A stretch of 64,000 bases of DNA from positions 163,971-227,970 of the forward strand of contig VWZF01003640.1 of the NCBI GenBank assembly GCA_013396755.1, read 5' to 3'. Positions 1 through 11,843 of the stretch are shown here, piece by piece. Within the stretch, counting starts at the first letter, position 1; every line of letters begins with the position of its first letter. Source of the stretch: Sclerurus mexicanus (taxonomy: Eukaryota; Chordata; Aves; Passeriformes; Furnariidae). The position numbers and the translations under genes were made by a program. Below the pieces are notes generated by a model, which did not search any database, was not told the origin of the DNA, and saw nothing but the letters and a program-made list of their open reading frames with translations.

Positions 1-2039
1 TGTTGTGTTTTACAGGGTGGGGTAGGGGTGTGAAATCCATGGGGTGACCCTTGGGGAAATCTTAGTCACTTGGAACTCTCTTCACATTCCTGCTGCTGCC
101 GTGGCCACCATGGCCCTTCCCCATTCCTCACTGCTCAGGAGTTCTGGAGTGGCTGCTGTTCCTCCTCAGTCATCACAGCTATGGATGAATTAAATACTTA
201 AAGCATGAACACTGAGTCAATACTGGTTTGGAGACGTGGTGATTAAAGGACATGAGCCTCTTAAATGGTTTTAATCACAGTTTTGGGTTTACTGAAACTA
301 AATCCAAGCTAGTTTCAAGCGGATCAGGTCTGCTTTAATGGCTCTGCGCTACCTCACCACCAAACACTACCCTGTGCTGCTTTGCTGGCTGCTTTGGCAC
401 CTTTCTGATTTCTGTACTGGGGCTGTGGTACCTAGAAGCAACTTTCAGCTTTGAGAAGTTTTATAAACCTGGACTTTTTTTTCCTTCCGTTTTACTCACA
501 TGTTTCAGAAATACTGACACTTCTTGAGAGGACAGATGTGCATCTTCTTTCTTGCAATTCCAGACACTGATGCTTAAACCTGCCCATTCTAGCTGTCTTA
601 TTAAAGGCATCCTGCTGACCTCCTAACCTCCCTGGAAGCTGGGAAGGGCTGAAGCAGAACCCCGGTTATAAGTGATGCTCCAGGCTGGTTCCTGATGCAG
701 GTGCCCAGCAGGTGGCTGCTGGGGGCTGGATGGACAGTCCAGCAGGTCCAAAGGCAAGGTCAGAGGTTGGGAAGCTGGCCCAGCAGCTCCTGCTGGCAGG
801 CCACTCGTTCACTTGGGCCAGTTGCAACTTTCCAAGTTGTGCTGCAAAGGTTTCATGTCTCTTTCAGGACAGGCAGGCAGCTGGAAGGCAGGAGCCTCTC
901 CTCCCCATCTGGCCTGCTGAGGAAGGGTGTGATTCCCCAGGCCTGGTGATGAGCTGTGCAGTGTGGTTAGTGCTCCCTCCCATCCCAGTCCTATCAGTCT
1001 GGAGTGCTGCAGACTGCAAAAAGCATATAATTTTTGAAGACCAAATCAGGGACTAGCAATGCCCTGGATTCAGCGGCTGCCTCTTGCTCAGTGCTCAGCA
1101 CTTGCCTTGGCTCTGCTGTCACCAGCCTTGCCTCACTGGTTGTGGCCTGAAGCAGCACTTACTCTGGAAGACTGAAATATTCCCTACCATCTCTAATAGT
1201 TCAGCTGTTATTAGTAACTAAACTCTCTTCCTTCTGCCAAACTATCCCTTTTAATACTTTTTTAAATATTTCAGATCCTTTTTCCAACTTGACTTATCCT
1301 AATTATATTCTCCCCACTCTGTGGTTTTTGCACGATAACATTCTGTTGTTTAACGTGCTCGATTTCACTTGGTGCTTTTAGCTGAGTGAAATATGGCAGC
1401 AGACAACCAGGGGTGAGAGGCTGCTTTCCAACAGCAGTGGCAGGAGAAGAAGAGCTTTGCTAAGGCTCATGAGACACATTTGCTTGCTTGTTCAAAAACT
1501 GAAGCCAAGGCACCCTGGAAATATTTTAAGATCTGCTTATGTCTTTAAAGATTCTGCCATAGAAAATTTGCCATTTCTTTGCCCCTGATGTATGCATCCT
1601 CAAAAAGAGAGAGGGATTTTATCACAGCTACAGTTTCATGCACCCTGAGGAATCTTTTTGCTTTCAGACGCCCAGATTTGCATTCAAATGTGATTTTCTA
1701 ATTGCCCAGGTTGTTGTGGGAATTCAGGCAGTGTATTTGCAGTTTAAGGGCACACAGTAAGAGCTGGTACACTGGGTACCAGCAAAGGATACCAATGATA
1801 TTTGCCTTCATGTTGCTTGTGCCCATAGCATCTGGTTTTGTTGTATCAAAATCAGTGTAGAGTTCCACAAGACTCTTGTGCTGTACAACTCCCTGGCCCA
1901 TTCTGTTTCAGTGTGAGTGATTTTTTCAGCGGTGGTTCAAGGTGCCTGGAAGTATTCCAGAAGTAATTAATGATAGGTAAATCTTCTGTGCTTGCACTTC
2001 TCTGCCCATTGTGTGCAAGTGGCTTTTGTGCACACTCAG

Positions 2040-2190
2040 CATTGCTATAGTGACAGAAAGGTCCTTGGAGTACCCCTGGCAAGTCAGTCTTGATCAAATT
2101 TGGCTAATTAAAGGAAGCTGCCTGTGGGAGGCACACACAGTACAGAGTCTCCAGTTTGGAAAGGACATTGCAAGGTATATCTTACAAATG
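2040..2190 (+). other. Possible relic exon with a trypsin-like PWQVSL motif
   Basis: Seen: an acceptor-like AG at 2038-2039, a 151-base open segment, and a strong donor (ATG|GTGAGT) at 2191. One frame reads I-V, then seven residues, then PWQVSL. In S1-family serine proteases the mature chain starts with IVGG, and PWQVSL follows some residues later. Here the GG is absent, the spacing is short, and no recognisable CGGSLI or TAAHC segment follows, although a lone GSCLWEAH is seen. If it descends from a protease it is degenerate and could not be catalytic as read. A chance match is the main alternative, because six residues are little evidence in 64 kb read in six frames. Confidence 0.13.
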
Positions 2191-2733
2191 GTGAGTAATG
2201 TGAAGAGGGTGCATTTACTCATATTTCTCACAGACAAGACATACAGTGTGCCCACTGAGGACATCAAGCATTATTTAAAATAAATGTATGTTTTATATCT
2301 TAGGTACAATTAAGCTCTATAGGTTGTTGCAATTGAATGCCAAAAAAAAAAAAATTATGGAAGAACAGTTTAAGAACTACTGAAAACTGATAGGGCTGCA
2401 AAGCCTTTGGCACAAGATGTTCCTGAATTGCTGGTTGGTGGGACTGTGCTAGGCAAGGCATAAGAAGTGTTTTATTTCTTATGTTCTTCCTGTAAGCATC
2501 TGCTGCTGGACACTGTTGGGTAGAGGAATAGACAGACCTCCAATCTGACTTTTGACACTCTGCCTGGTGTTCTCCTTATGAAATAATGTTCAAGACCTGA
2601 GTAGTTCTGTGGGGTCTGCAGAGGAGGATTGGCTTGGCCCTGCACCTTCCCAACAGCAATGTACACTGGGGCACAGCTTTGCACATGCCTAATTGGCCTC
2701 TAATGGTTCATTTTTCCATTTTTACATTGTTCT

Positions 2734-2760
2734 TACTATCTGCTGCCTCTCAGGTGAGTC
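2734..2760 (+). other. Juxtaposed 3' and 5' splice-site motif
   Basis: A pyrimidine-rich tract ends in CTCTCAG at 2753 and is followed at once by GTGAGT at 2754-2759. This gives a perfect acceptor and donor with no exon between them. Such zero-length exons are the signature of recursive splicing in long introns. It could equally be the donor of an exon lying further left, or chance. No transcript through this region is known to me. Confidence 0.2.
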
Positions 2761-2839
2761 CTACGACAAGGGCCTGTTTGTGTAGGTGAGAGACCAGTGC
2801 TGTGCAAAGCCTGAGCAAAGTGGCTTTACCACTATACAG

Positions 2840-3440
2840 TTCACAGGATGACAGAGAAGCTGAGGCTGGAAGGCATCTCTGGAGATGGTCCAGTACAGCC
2901 CTCCTCCTCAAATCAGGACCCACTAGAGCAGGTTGTCCAGGTCATCTCCAAGGATAGAAACTCTACAGCCTCTTGGGGCAACCTGCTCTGATGTGCAATC
3001 ACCTTCACAGAAAATCAGTTCCCTCTTACATCTAAGTGGAATCTCATGTATTTCAATGTCATTGGATCCCACTGAGAAGTCTGGCTCCATCTCCTTCTAA
3101 ACTCCCTCCCATCAGGTGTCTATACACATTGGTAAGATCCTCATGGAGTGTCCTCCAGGCTGAACAATTCCATCTCTATTGGTCTCCTTATATTGCAAAT
3201 GTTCCAGTCCCTTCATTGTCTCTGTGGTGCTTCACTGGGCTGCTCCAGTATGCCTCTCACGTACTGGGAAGCCCAGGAGCTCAGAACTGGACTCGGCACT
3301 CCAGGTGTGCCCTCACCAGTGCTGGGTGCAGGGAAGGACCATCTCCCCTGGCCTGCTGGCAATGCTTTTTCTAAAGCAGTCCAGCAGGCTGGCAGCCTTC
3401 TTTGGCACAAGGGCATGGTCATGGCCCATGTTCCTCATGA
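2840..3440 (-). mobile_element. CR1 LINE fragment, antisense
   Basis: The + strand reads as the reverse complement of the CR1 3' region. It begins with a GGCTGGAAGGCATCTCTGGAG-type segment and passes through the block corresponding to CTCCAGGCTGAACAA. It then reaches the block that reads as 'selected total/ordered price' style CR1 sequence (GAACTGGACTCGGCACTCCAGG). It ends near the CAGCCTTCTTTGGCACAAGGGCA block, beyond which I cannot align it. The copy is 5'-truncated and diverged, and reading frames across it are not genes. Confidence 0.8.
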
Positions 3441-6400
3441 CATCCTGCTTCCAACCACAGTGTGTGACCGCACTGCTGGCTTGTACAGGTCACAGACTGA
3501 AATACCTGCTGAGTCAGTGGCTCAAAGCCACGTACACTGTGGTGCTGTGCTGGTGGCATTGCGTGTGCTCTGCTCTGAAGCGCTTTGACAGCACTGCCCA
3601 ACTGTCCTGCCTGAAAACAGATCTGGCTGCCCTGGCAGCTGTGTCCTGGGACTTTTGCTCCTGACCCAGAGGATAGCAAGCAGATGCCTGCCTTGCAGCC
3701 AGGGGCTTCCCAGGAGGGTGAGTGCAGGAATTGCTGGGATTTCTGCCTCTTCTCTGCTCTCCAGGATGCCTGTGGGGTGGTGATCGGATCATGGGTGGCT
3801 CACTCAGAACATCAGGCTCGTCATCTGCACCACGGTCCTGGATGTGGCTCTGTCTGACCCCATTTTACACCACACTTTGTGTTTTTGCCCAGCAGACCCT
3901 GCCCTGAGAAAGCTGCGCAGTAAAGGGGAGGAATGGGCTGCCTGGTGCTGGACACTTGAAATGGAAAACTATTTCTAATTTAGGGAGATTTGTGTATAAA
4001 ACAGGACATTTTCCATTACCTCAATCTGTTAGAACAGTTCTACAAGTGTATCTCAAACCTGGTAAAAATTGAAACATTAAATGGACATTGGACAGTGTTT
4101 TTGCTAACATCTGTCTTTGAATTCAGACCCTTTAGTTGAAGCTCAGACAGTTCAGTTTAAACAGTTTATAATGCACAGGTTCTCCCTAAGCTTACTAGAG
4201 GCCTGGCCGTAAAGATCAGTATCAAAGTTACAGCAATAGGCCATAGATAAGCTTCACTTCCCTTTGCAGATGACAATTTGAGTGTCGATTTGCTGAAGGA
4301 CACGACACTGTTGCTAACCCTTGGCACGAAGAGTGGAAGCCTGGGATGTTTATCCGTGCAATGAGCTGACTTCTTCACTGGGGACCTGAGCTCAGGCTTC
4401 TCCCCAAGCACTGCTGCTGCTCTGGGTCTGAGAGAACTTGCACACAAGCTCTGGATACCAAAGTAAATGTTGACCTGCCTGGGTATGGATTTCCCAAGGC
4501 TGAAAGCATATACCAGCAGCAACATTTCTCCTTGGTACTATTTCCTAATACTGTTTCCTAATAGTTATTTATTACTGTCAGCTGCTGGCTTCTTCCTCTC
4601 ACCACTAATGCCATCAAAATATTCTAAACTGTGATTCAGCCTTGAACGCTTGTCCCGGCAGACCAAAGGCAAGGAAACCGATTCTCTGTCCTTTCATATT
4701 TTTAATCCCTACGCAGATTTCAGCAGAACCGGCTGAAATGCTGAAAAGGTGTAAAATTACAGCGAGTCCTCCTCATCCTCCTGGGGCTAAACCCATGTGA
4801 TTCAGGAAAGCTCCTGACTGCCTGCATAGACAAATTCTAAAAAAAATACTTCCCTCTGAAACATAATCCTCCCGCTCGTTCCCCGCCCCTCCCTGCCTGC
4901 TCACCCTTGACTCCCTATCACTCACTGCCAGGCAATTATTTGCTCCGTTTACTGCCTCCTGGCCGGAGCCAAAGTTCAGGATCTGGCAGTCGATGGCAGG
5001 AGATCACTCGATGGAGGGAACTCTCTGTTCTCCCAGCCTGACCACCCATTTCCCATCAGGGCAGGCATGCTCAGCAGCAAGGCACGGCCAGCTTCTGCAG
5101 GGTCAGGGAACCCTACCCTGGCTCCTGCAGCCGAGCATCTCCTGGAAAGGAGCCTGCAGCTGCGGAGGGCAGGAGGCAGGAGCAGGGTCTCCTGCGCTGC
5201 CAGCACCCCAGCAAATGGGCTGGCATGTGCCACTGTTGAGACACAGAATGTGTGTGGGCACAGAGCCCTGGGTACCTCCCTCCCTCTCTGTCCTTCCCCA
5301 CGGTCCTGTCGGCTCCAGGTGGACGAAGCTGGGCTGTCCCAGATCCCTCCCCAGCCTCTGTGTAGCAAAAACTCCATCAGGACTCCAAAGTTCAGTTTCC
5401 CCTGGGCTGGAGAGGTGCCTGGGATGGATCTGTGTCTGCCAGGGATCATGGATGAGGCACAGCGACACGGCTCAGGTGTGAAATGTCTGTCTCTCCCGAG
5501 ATGAGGAATTCCTCCTGATGTGGACAAGTTCTCTTATGACAAATTGTTGGGGTTTTCCCCATTTTCTTCCCTATGGGTCCAGCTCAGGGGATGAAGCACC
5601 CACACACTGTTTTCCCCAACAGCACAGATTGTTCCTGGCTTTTCTCTCATTAATGCTCACAGTGTACATCTGTCCTGCTCACCAGTGTGGGCACATTTGG
5701 AGGTGCCGGAGCTGTGTGCTGGTTTGTGAGAGCTGCCCTTCCCAGGAAAGCAGCGCTTCCCAAAGATGGATCCATGCTGACCTCTCCCCCTGCTTCATCC
5801 TGTGCTTCCACTCCAGGCACAGGGGAGGATGGAGAAGGTCTGCAGGGAAATGTCCCGAAGCGAACCAGATTGTGAAGCACAACTTCTCTGCCTCACTCCC
5901 TCAGCAACTAGAATTTATTTCAGCTAAGGTTACTCTCTCTGGGAAACATAAAAGCAGGATGTGTCACTAGGAATGGCCTTTAGTCCTCAGACCAAGGGTC
6001 TCTCAGGCCCCAGTGAGGAGAACAGGGGGCACAAAGCACACAGCTGTCCCTCCCCAGGGTGCCACCACCAGCTCTGTCTTCCAAAGCTGGGATTTACTAG
6101 GCTGGAGACTGTATCCACACCCAGAGCTCAGGCTTGGTTTTCAATACAAACACCTTATGGGCACCTTCCTGGGTTTGGCCTCTACAGTATCCAATGGCAC
6201 TGTTTAATTACGCACTGCTTGCCTTCAGACGGGCTGAATCATGGTTTCACTGGCGTCACTTAAATCTTGTCTTGAGAGAAATAACAAAGTTTCCCTTAAG
6301 CTTTCCTGAAATAATTTGTAACTTTCCAGGCCCTTCTCCTTTGGGTCCTTTTCCAAGTTGATGTCTTGTTTAATCTTTCCTTGTACAAAGCCATTATCTT

Positions 6401-6736
6401 CTTTCCCCCTATTACATACTTTTCCCAGTTTTACATGCCATTTTTAAGTGAAAATATAATACTTTCTATCAGTGGCATTGATATTTTCTATTTTATTCTC
6501 TATTATTTTCCTCTGGGTACTGGCACAGCTGGTTAATAAAATGGGTACTGATTAGTAAATAGGCTTAAAAGTTTCTTTTTTGAGTAGCTGGCTGATAATA
6601 TGTCTTCTATAGCTTTGTCTATAATTAAATTTGAATGATCTGGAAAAAAACCCCAACTTTTACTATATTCACAGAGCACTCTTTGCCGCAGGTGGTGTAC
6701 ACATTGGGAAAGGATGGGGTTTTTAATTTAATCCAC

Positions 6737-6749
6737 GTAACCTAGCAAC
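6737..6749 (+). promoter_or_regulatory. Isolated X-box-like motif
   Basis: GTAACC-T-AGCAAC fits the degenerate RFX X-box pattern (GTNRCC, 0-3 bases, RGYAAC) with a one-base spacer. It sits in AT-rich DNA with no CpG cluster. About one such match is expected by chance in a window this size, so on its own it carries little weight. The ten bases before it (TTTAATCCAC) also occur beside the X-box pair near 13.6 kb. Confidence 0.2.
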
Positions 6750-9700
6750 ATTTACACCACGAATAAACAAGTACTGTTTTTCTTAACAAAAGACCAAAAG
6801 GCCCTTTCTCTATCCTGACTCTGTTGGCAATGATGGCAAGACTGACAGTGCCCAGCCTACTGCATTTAGGTTGTCTTCTTTTGCTTTGTGTCCCTTTCAT
6901 TCACACTTCAGCTCACTTGCTAAAGCTTTGCTTGGAATAATGGTAAGATCTTGAAGTGAGGTGTCCATGGAAGATGCTCATCTTGATGTTCATGTCTAGT
7001 TTCTCGTGCTAACAGAGTAGCTAATCACATTAGTCACACGGCTGTTCTACACTCCTCGAAATTTGATTGCTAGGAACCTTGAAATCTGTTAAATGTTTGC
7101 CCACAAGTATATCCTGAAGGAAGATCTTTGGAAACTGTGTGTTACTTCTGAAAATTGCTACAGTTCAACATGGAAGGGGAGGATCTTTCCAAAATCACTG
7201 GTTTCCTGGGATGTATGTATTCAGGAATGTGAGGGCTAACTGCATTGCCAACCTCAGCTGGGTGACCTGGTGATGAAAAGGGGAAATCTAGTTTTGTTAT
7301 GTACACAGAGGCTTCCAATGGGACATGAAGAATAATTCTGAGATTCATAAACTCTTAGATCCATGGAACATACAGCCAAAGTGCCGTCACCCAGTGACCC
7401 ACTGCCCCAGGGCAGCTTTGCCTAAGCTTTGTCTGCATCATTTCATGACTGATAAGATGAGGAGAAAGCTTCCGTGGAAGGGACTCTCCCCACAAGCCCT
7501 GCCCCAGCCCTTCTGAGCCTTTTCTGTGTCAAATAACAGAAATGTCTCTTGGTGATGTGGCTGCAGGTCTTTTCTCCATAGGAATAACCTGGCACCTGCC
7601 CTGGCTCTGCACAGCCAGCCTGGGCTCAACTTGTTTAAACCAGGTCATAGATTACAACTTGTGTGACCCCCTTGGGATTCAGGAGCTCAGGCAGAACATG
7701 GCACCTTCTAACACACCATAAATGGCTACAAGGGAACAGGGGGGGTGACGTATCTTGGGGAAAAAAGACTCATTTTAACATGTAAGCTTGTTGCACACAG
7801 GATGCAAACCCAAGAGCCTCTCAAAATTTCAAATACTTGTACTCTTGCAAGGTTCTACATTCGGCTTTTTCCTATGTTTCTTTGGGATTTCTAATTTTGC
7901 TATTCTTTATACATTTAATTAGTGTGACAATTGATAAATTGTTACATATCTTGTTTCCTTCCAAGTATCTCAAGTATAAAAGCCTTTTTAAGTAAGTAAA
8001 CAGCACTAGTACACATTTTGCTACAATATGTAACTACCTTACTGAAAACAATGGTGGTCCAAAACTCTTGTGTATTAAAACTAATGATCCTTACCATTTG
8101 ATTTTAATTTTCATAAGATAACAGATTTTCCTGTCATATGCCATGACATTCAACTTATGGTAATTCTAAGTGTACTAAGAAAAAAAATCTGATCTTAAGA
8201 ATTTATTTATATTTAATGTTTTACTTATTCTTGATGACTCTCCATTTTTGCTAGGACCTTCTTTGCCCTAAATATTGCTTAAGCAATTTATTTTCATAAA
8301 TAAATAAACAAATAGTTTTCTATTTACTGAAAGCATGGAACAGGCATTCTTAATGTTTCTAACTTCTTCCAGTGACTGGAGTATTCATTTCCAAGAGTGT
8401 TCCCTGAAATTTCACCTGGTGAACAAATACTGCTTCTATGGTTTCTTCATGATTTTCCTCCTGTTCCAGTAGTTCTTGCCTAATCAGTTTCAATATGAAT
8501 TTAGAGATGAATGAGAAATTTGTTATTCTATATATGTCAGAGGTAAAGTATAATCTCATTTCCCTGAGGGCTGTTTGCCTCAGCAGTCTGGAAGCCTGAA
8601 TTGCTGATACAGTGAGTGCTTGCAGCCTCCTCTATTTTACCTTCTTTATTGGGTCTTTTCCTGTAAAAATATATACCACTCAAAATTCCAGCAAAACCCT
8701 GACCTTTCCCAAAGTACTGGCCTATTTTAAAGTGTATTTTAAACTATTTGCTTTTGACTGTGAGCAGAATCTGAATCTGGTGATAGGGATAACTGGGCAA
8801 GCAACTGTGTCCTTTAATATGAGATACCATCACTTCTTATTTTTATATACAGCTTCAGTCCAACAGCCACTGGTAGAGTGTTTGGCTTTCCTTTGCAGAA
8901 ACAGCAGCTGGAGCAGACCTTTCATGTCTGGAACTTGGTCAAATAATTTCCTGAATTAGGATAACAGATTCTCAGTTTTGTCATTTTTGCCTTCACTGTT
9001 TTGTTTCTTTGATCTTCAAATAGCTCAGTTTAAAGGCAACTAATAATTATTTTGGATTTTGTTAAAGCTTCGGGTCTGTGGCTTGAGATGGAGATAATCC
9101 CTGCAAGGCAAGGGACTGTCCCAACCCTGGGATGGGTGGCCAAGGAGGTCCACAGCAGACAAAGAGGACCACAGGAGCAATATGATGCTGAGCAGCAGAG
9201 CCTGGACCATCTCCCTCTGCATCCCTGCTGTGCCAGGCTGTGGCCCCTCTGTCTCCCAGCCAGACCCTGACCATGGCCGGGCTCTTGGCTCATGCTTGGC
9301 TGCCATTCCTGGCAGCTCCCAGCTTCTCTTCCCTGGGGGATTTGCAGGGCCTCCCTGCAGCTGGACACACTTCCACTGTGGGCACCCGGCACTGGCCCCT
9401 ATTTCCATTTTTTTGTATCCTTTACATTGTATTTAACCTCTTCTTTCCTAAACTCACAAGCTGTGTATTTTTTCACTATCGAAATAGGATCTTCCCAGTT
9501 AAACCACTCTTCCTGCAGCTTTTCTTCTAAGCACCAGCACTGTCACTGTGCAACCTTCAGAGTCACTAACCCCCAAGAAATCCTCCCATATAACCTTTTG
9601 CTTATTCCTCACATAGTCAGATCCTCTGTTCTAGCTGCACTTTTGCTACTGCAAGAACATTTTCTATTCTTTTGTCCTTTTTTTCCCCCTTCACTTTCCA

Positions 9701-11483
9701 CCCCTATTGAGTCCCTCCTTTGCCATGGGGTTTTTTTCCAGCAGCTAATTATTGACTTCTCCCTCTAGACTATTCTTTTTGTGTCTGAGACTTAGATTTT
9801 GATCCCAAGCAACTGGAATACATTTCCCCCTTGCCTAAAGCCTCTCTGTAGGCAGAAATAATTTTGTAAATTGAAAGAAGATTTAAATCAGCATTTTTTC
9901 TGTAGCAGAGTTCTTCCTTTTGAGCTCTGCTTTGATTTCCACAGCATTTCTTCTAAAGTTCGGCAGCAAGGTCTTGAGAGAATAGCAGCTTATTGCTTCT
10001 GTGATAAACTCTTATCTTTTCTACAATTTAATATCCCTGCCACTAAGTGGAAAATTTCCCTGTCAGTCTCTGTGCCTGTTACGTAGCCTGGGAAGCAGCA
10101 ATAACACTTATCCTGTCAGCTCCTAGGACAGCTCAGATTAAACAACTTTGCAATTAAAGTGTTTACATATTACAGTCTCCTCCCTCCTTCCTCATTTCGG
10201 GCAATTTCATCAATCAACTGTCTTCTCATCGACTGTTCCTTTTGCAACTCTCTGGCATTGCTCAGGCTCAGGATGTCTCTCCCTGGTCTCGTCGAACACC
10301 ATCCCTCACTGTCAGTATCCTGAACTACCTCCCCACACCGCCCTTGTCCTGGGGTCGGGTGGGTCAACTCATCCTTCTCTGCCCCATCCAGTTCTTGTCT
10401 TTGCTGTTATCATTTCATTTCAGCCCAAGGTCAACCACAATTGCAAGCTTCAAAGGAGACATTTTCAATTTTCAGGATTCTTTGGCAGCAAATCTTTTGA
10501 AATGTGTGCTTTAAAGGGGTTGGTAGGTTTACACTGTAAATGAAGAGAGCTTACCTTGAGATACAAAGCTAAACAGACAATAAACAGCTAAAATAACTAA
10601 ATAGAAAAAAAACAAGTCTATTTCTGAGCCAAGCCCCATTTTGATGTTGCATCCTCGAATCTAGTAACAGCCTAAGGGTGTTTTCAGATGAAGAGAAATC
10701 ATCCAGCTTTTGAGGGGGTTAGTGAAGCAATCACAATCTGACTGGGTTGTCAAACGTGCAAAGAAAACCAAGAGCAAACACTGTGCTTCCAACTCTGATC
10801 AGATTTTGATACTTGCAATGCTGTTTGTGATGGTCATATTCCTTCACACAGGAAATGGCTCAGCAGGAAAACATTGTCAAATGGAAGCTGTGGAGTGATG
10901 AGGGAAGAATCACTCCCAGTATGCTCTGGGATGCATTTTGCTGTCAGACAAAACTACATTCCCTTTATCTCAGAGGGTTCAAACACTCTGAGGCAAGGAG
11001 GAGATTGAGGGAGACAGGCCTTAATTACATTCTTCTTTCTCATACGATTAAATATGAACAAAAGAACAACCACACTGCATATCCCCAGCACTGAGATCTC
11101 TCTGCAAAGGCACAAACAGAGCTGAACTTCACCAGCAATCTTCTTGTTTCATCAACAAGCCTGTGTTCTGCATGTCAAAGATTGTTCAGGATGACAAGAG
11201 AAATAAACTCTACAAAATCTGAAGAAGGACCTGACTGAGCTAAGCCAGACAGGGAGCTTGATTAATAATTCAAAATAATACTTTGAACACTAAATGGTCT
11301 TTCATGTTCCTCTAAACTGTAGTATAAATCTAGGCTGAATCTTTTCTAACAGGTTTGTGTTAGCTGTGACTCAGAAAAAACATTCCTCTTTAAAGAGGTG
11401 TGAAGGGAGAAAGGAAACAGGTTTTTTCCTATGTGTTGCCTCCAGTTTCTTGCTGACTGAACATTAACCTCAAGGAACAGACA

Positions 11484-11843
11484 TCACTGACGCATCTGGA
11501 AGGGAACCCCCCCACACAAAAGCAGATAACATGGAGCATCAGTGTGGGGACCGAGCGGCTTAGAGGTGACATCAGAATCTGAAATGTGTGGCTTTGGGAT
11601 GCATTCCTGGCTGTCATTTTTCATTTTCTCAATGTGCTGAAGCCAAAAAAGGTCTTCCTCAAGGCAGTTTGCTTCTTCGTATAAGGTGAAACATGGCAGA
11701 TGAATCCTCTCAACTGGAGGAAGCATGTGGTACCTTGCCAGTCTCTGTGCCCCAAACACCCTTTGCAGATGCTTCTGGAGAGCACTGCCCAGATGTGCTG
11801 GAGAGGTGTGGAAAAACCACTGACATGTCTGTTTGTTATGGTG
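11484..11843 (-). other. Unidentified minus-strand open frame, possible exon
   Basis: The frame is open from just after a TGA at 11844-11846 to a TGA at 11484-11486, about 119 codons. The translated middle part is balanced in composition, with acidic and aromatic residues (EEANCLEEDLFWLQHIEKM), rather than low-complexity. Acceptor-like CTCCAG steps lie inside its upstream half on the minus strand. It is about 1.8 kb downstream, on the minus strand, of the X-box promoter patch at 13.6 kb. No family was recognised, no in-frame ATG opens it convincingly, and chance remains likely. Confidence 0.15.

Larger units (their letters stand above)
1..2839. other. Intergenic stretch without an identified gene
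   Basis: No reading frame longer than about 115 codons is present and none resembles a protein family I can name as a whole. Two weak items are listed separately: a possible relic exon at 2040-2190 and a juxtaposed acceptor/donor at 2753/2754. A run of 13 A lies at 2342-2354. The composition is ordinary for an avian intergenic region, and I saw no CpG cluster that would suggest a promoter. Confidence 0.6.

Noticed and set aside
3036..3679. Overlapping frames of 86-161 codons on both strands
   Set aside because: They largely fall in or beside an antisense CR1 fragment and show no protein-family features.
4976..5527. Overlapping frames of 120-183 codons on both strands
   Set aside because: They come from a GC-richer, stop-poor patch. 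No strand is favoured, no domains are seen, and CpG is not enriched as in a promoter.
6019..6033. CTCF-like core ACAGGGGGCAC
   Set aside because: The core fits, but the preceding CC of the motif is missing. Too weak to call without binding or conservation data.
9030..9768. 158-codon + frame and 120-codon minus frames
   Set aside because: Overlapping frames on both strands in a stop-poor patch, without recognisable motifs or convincing splice sites.
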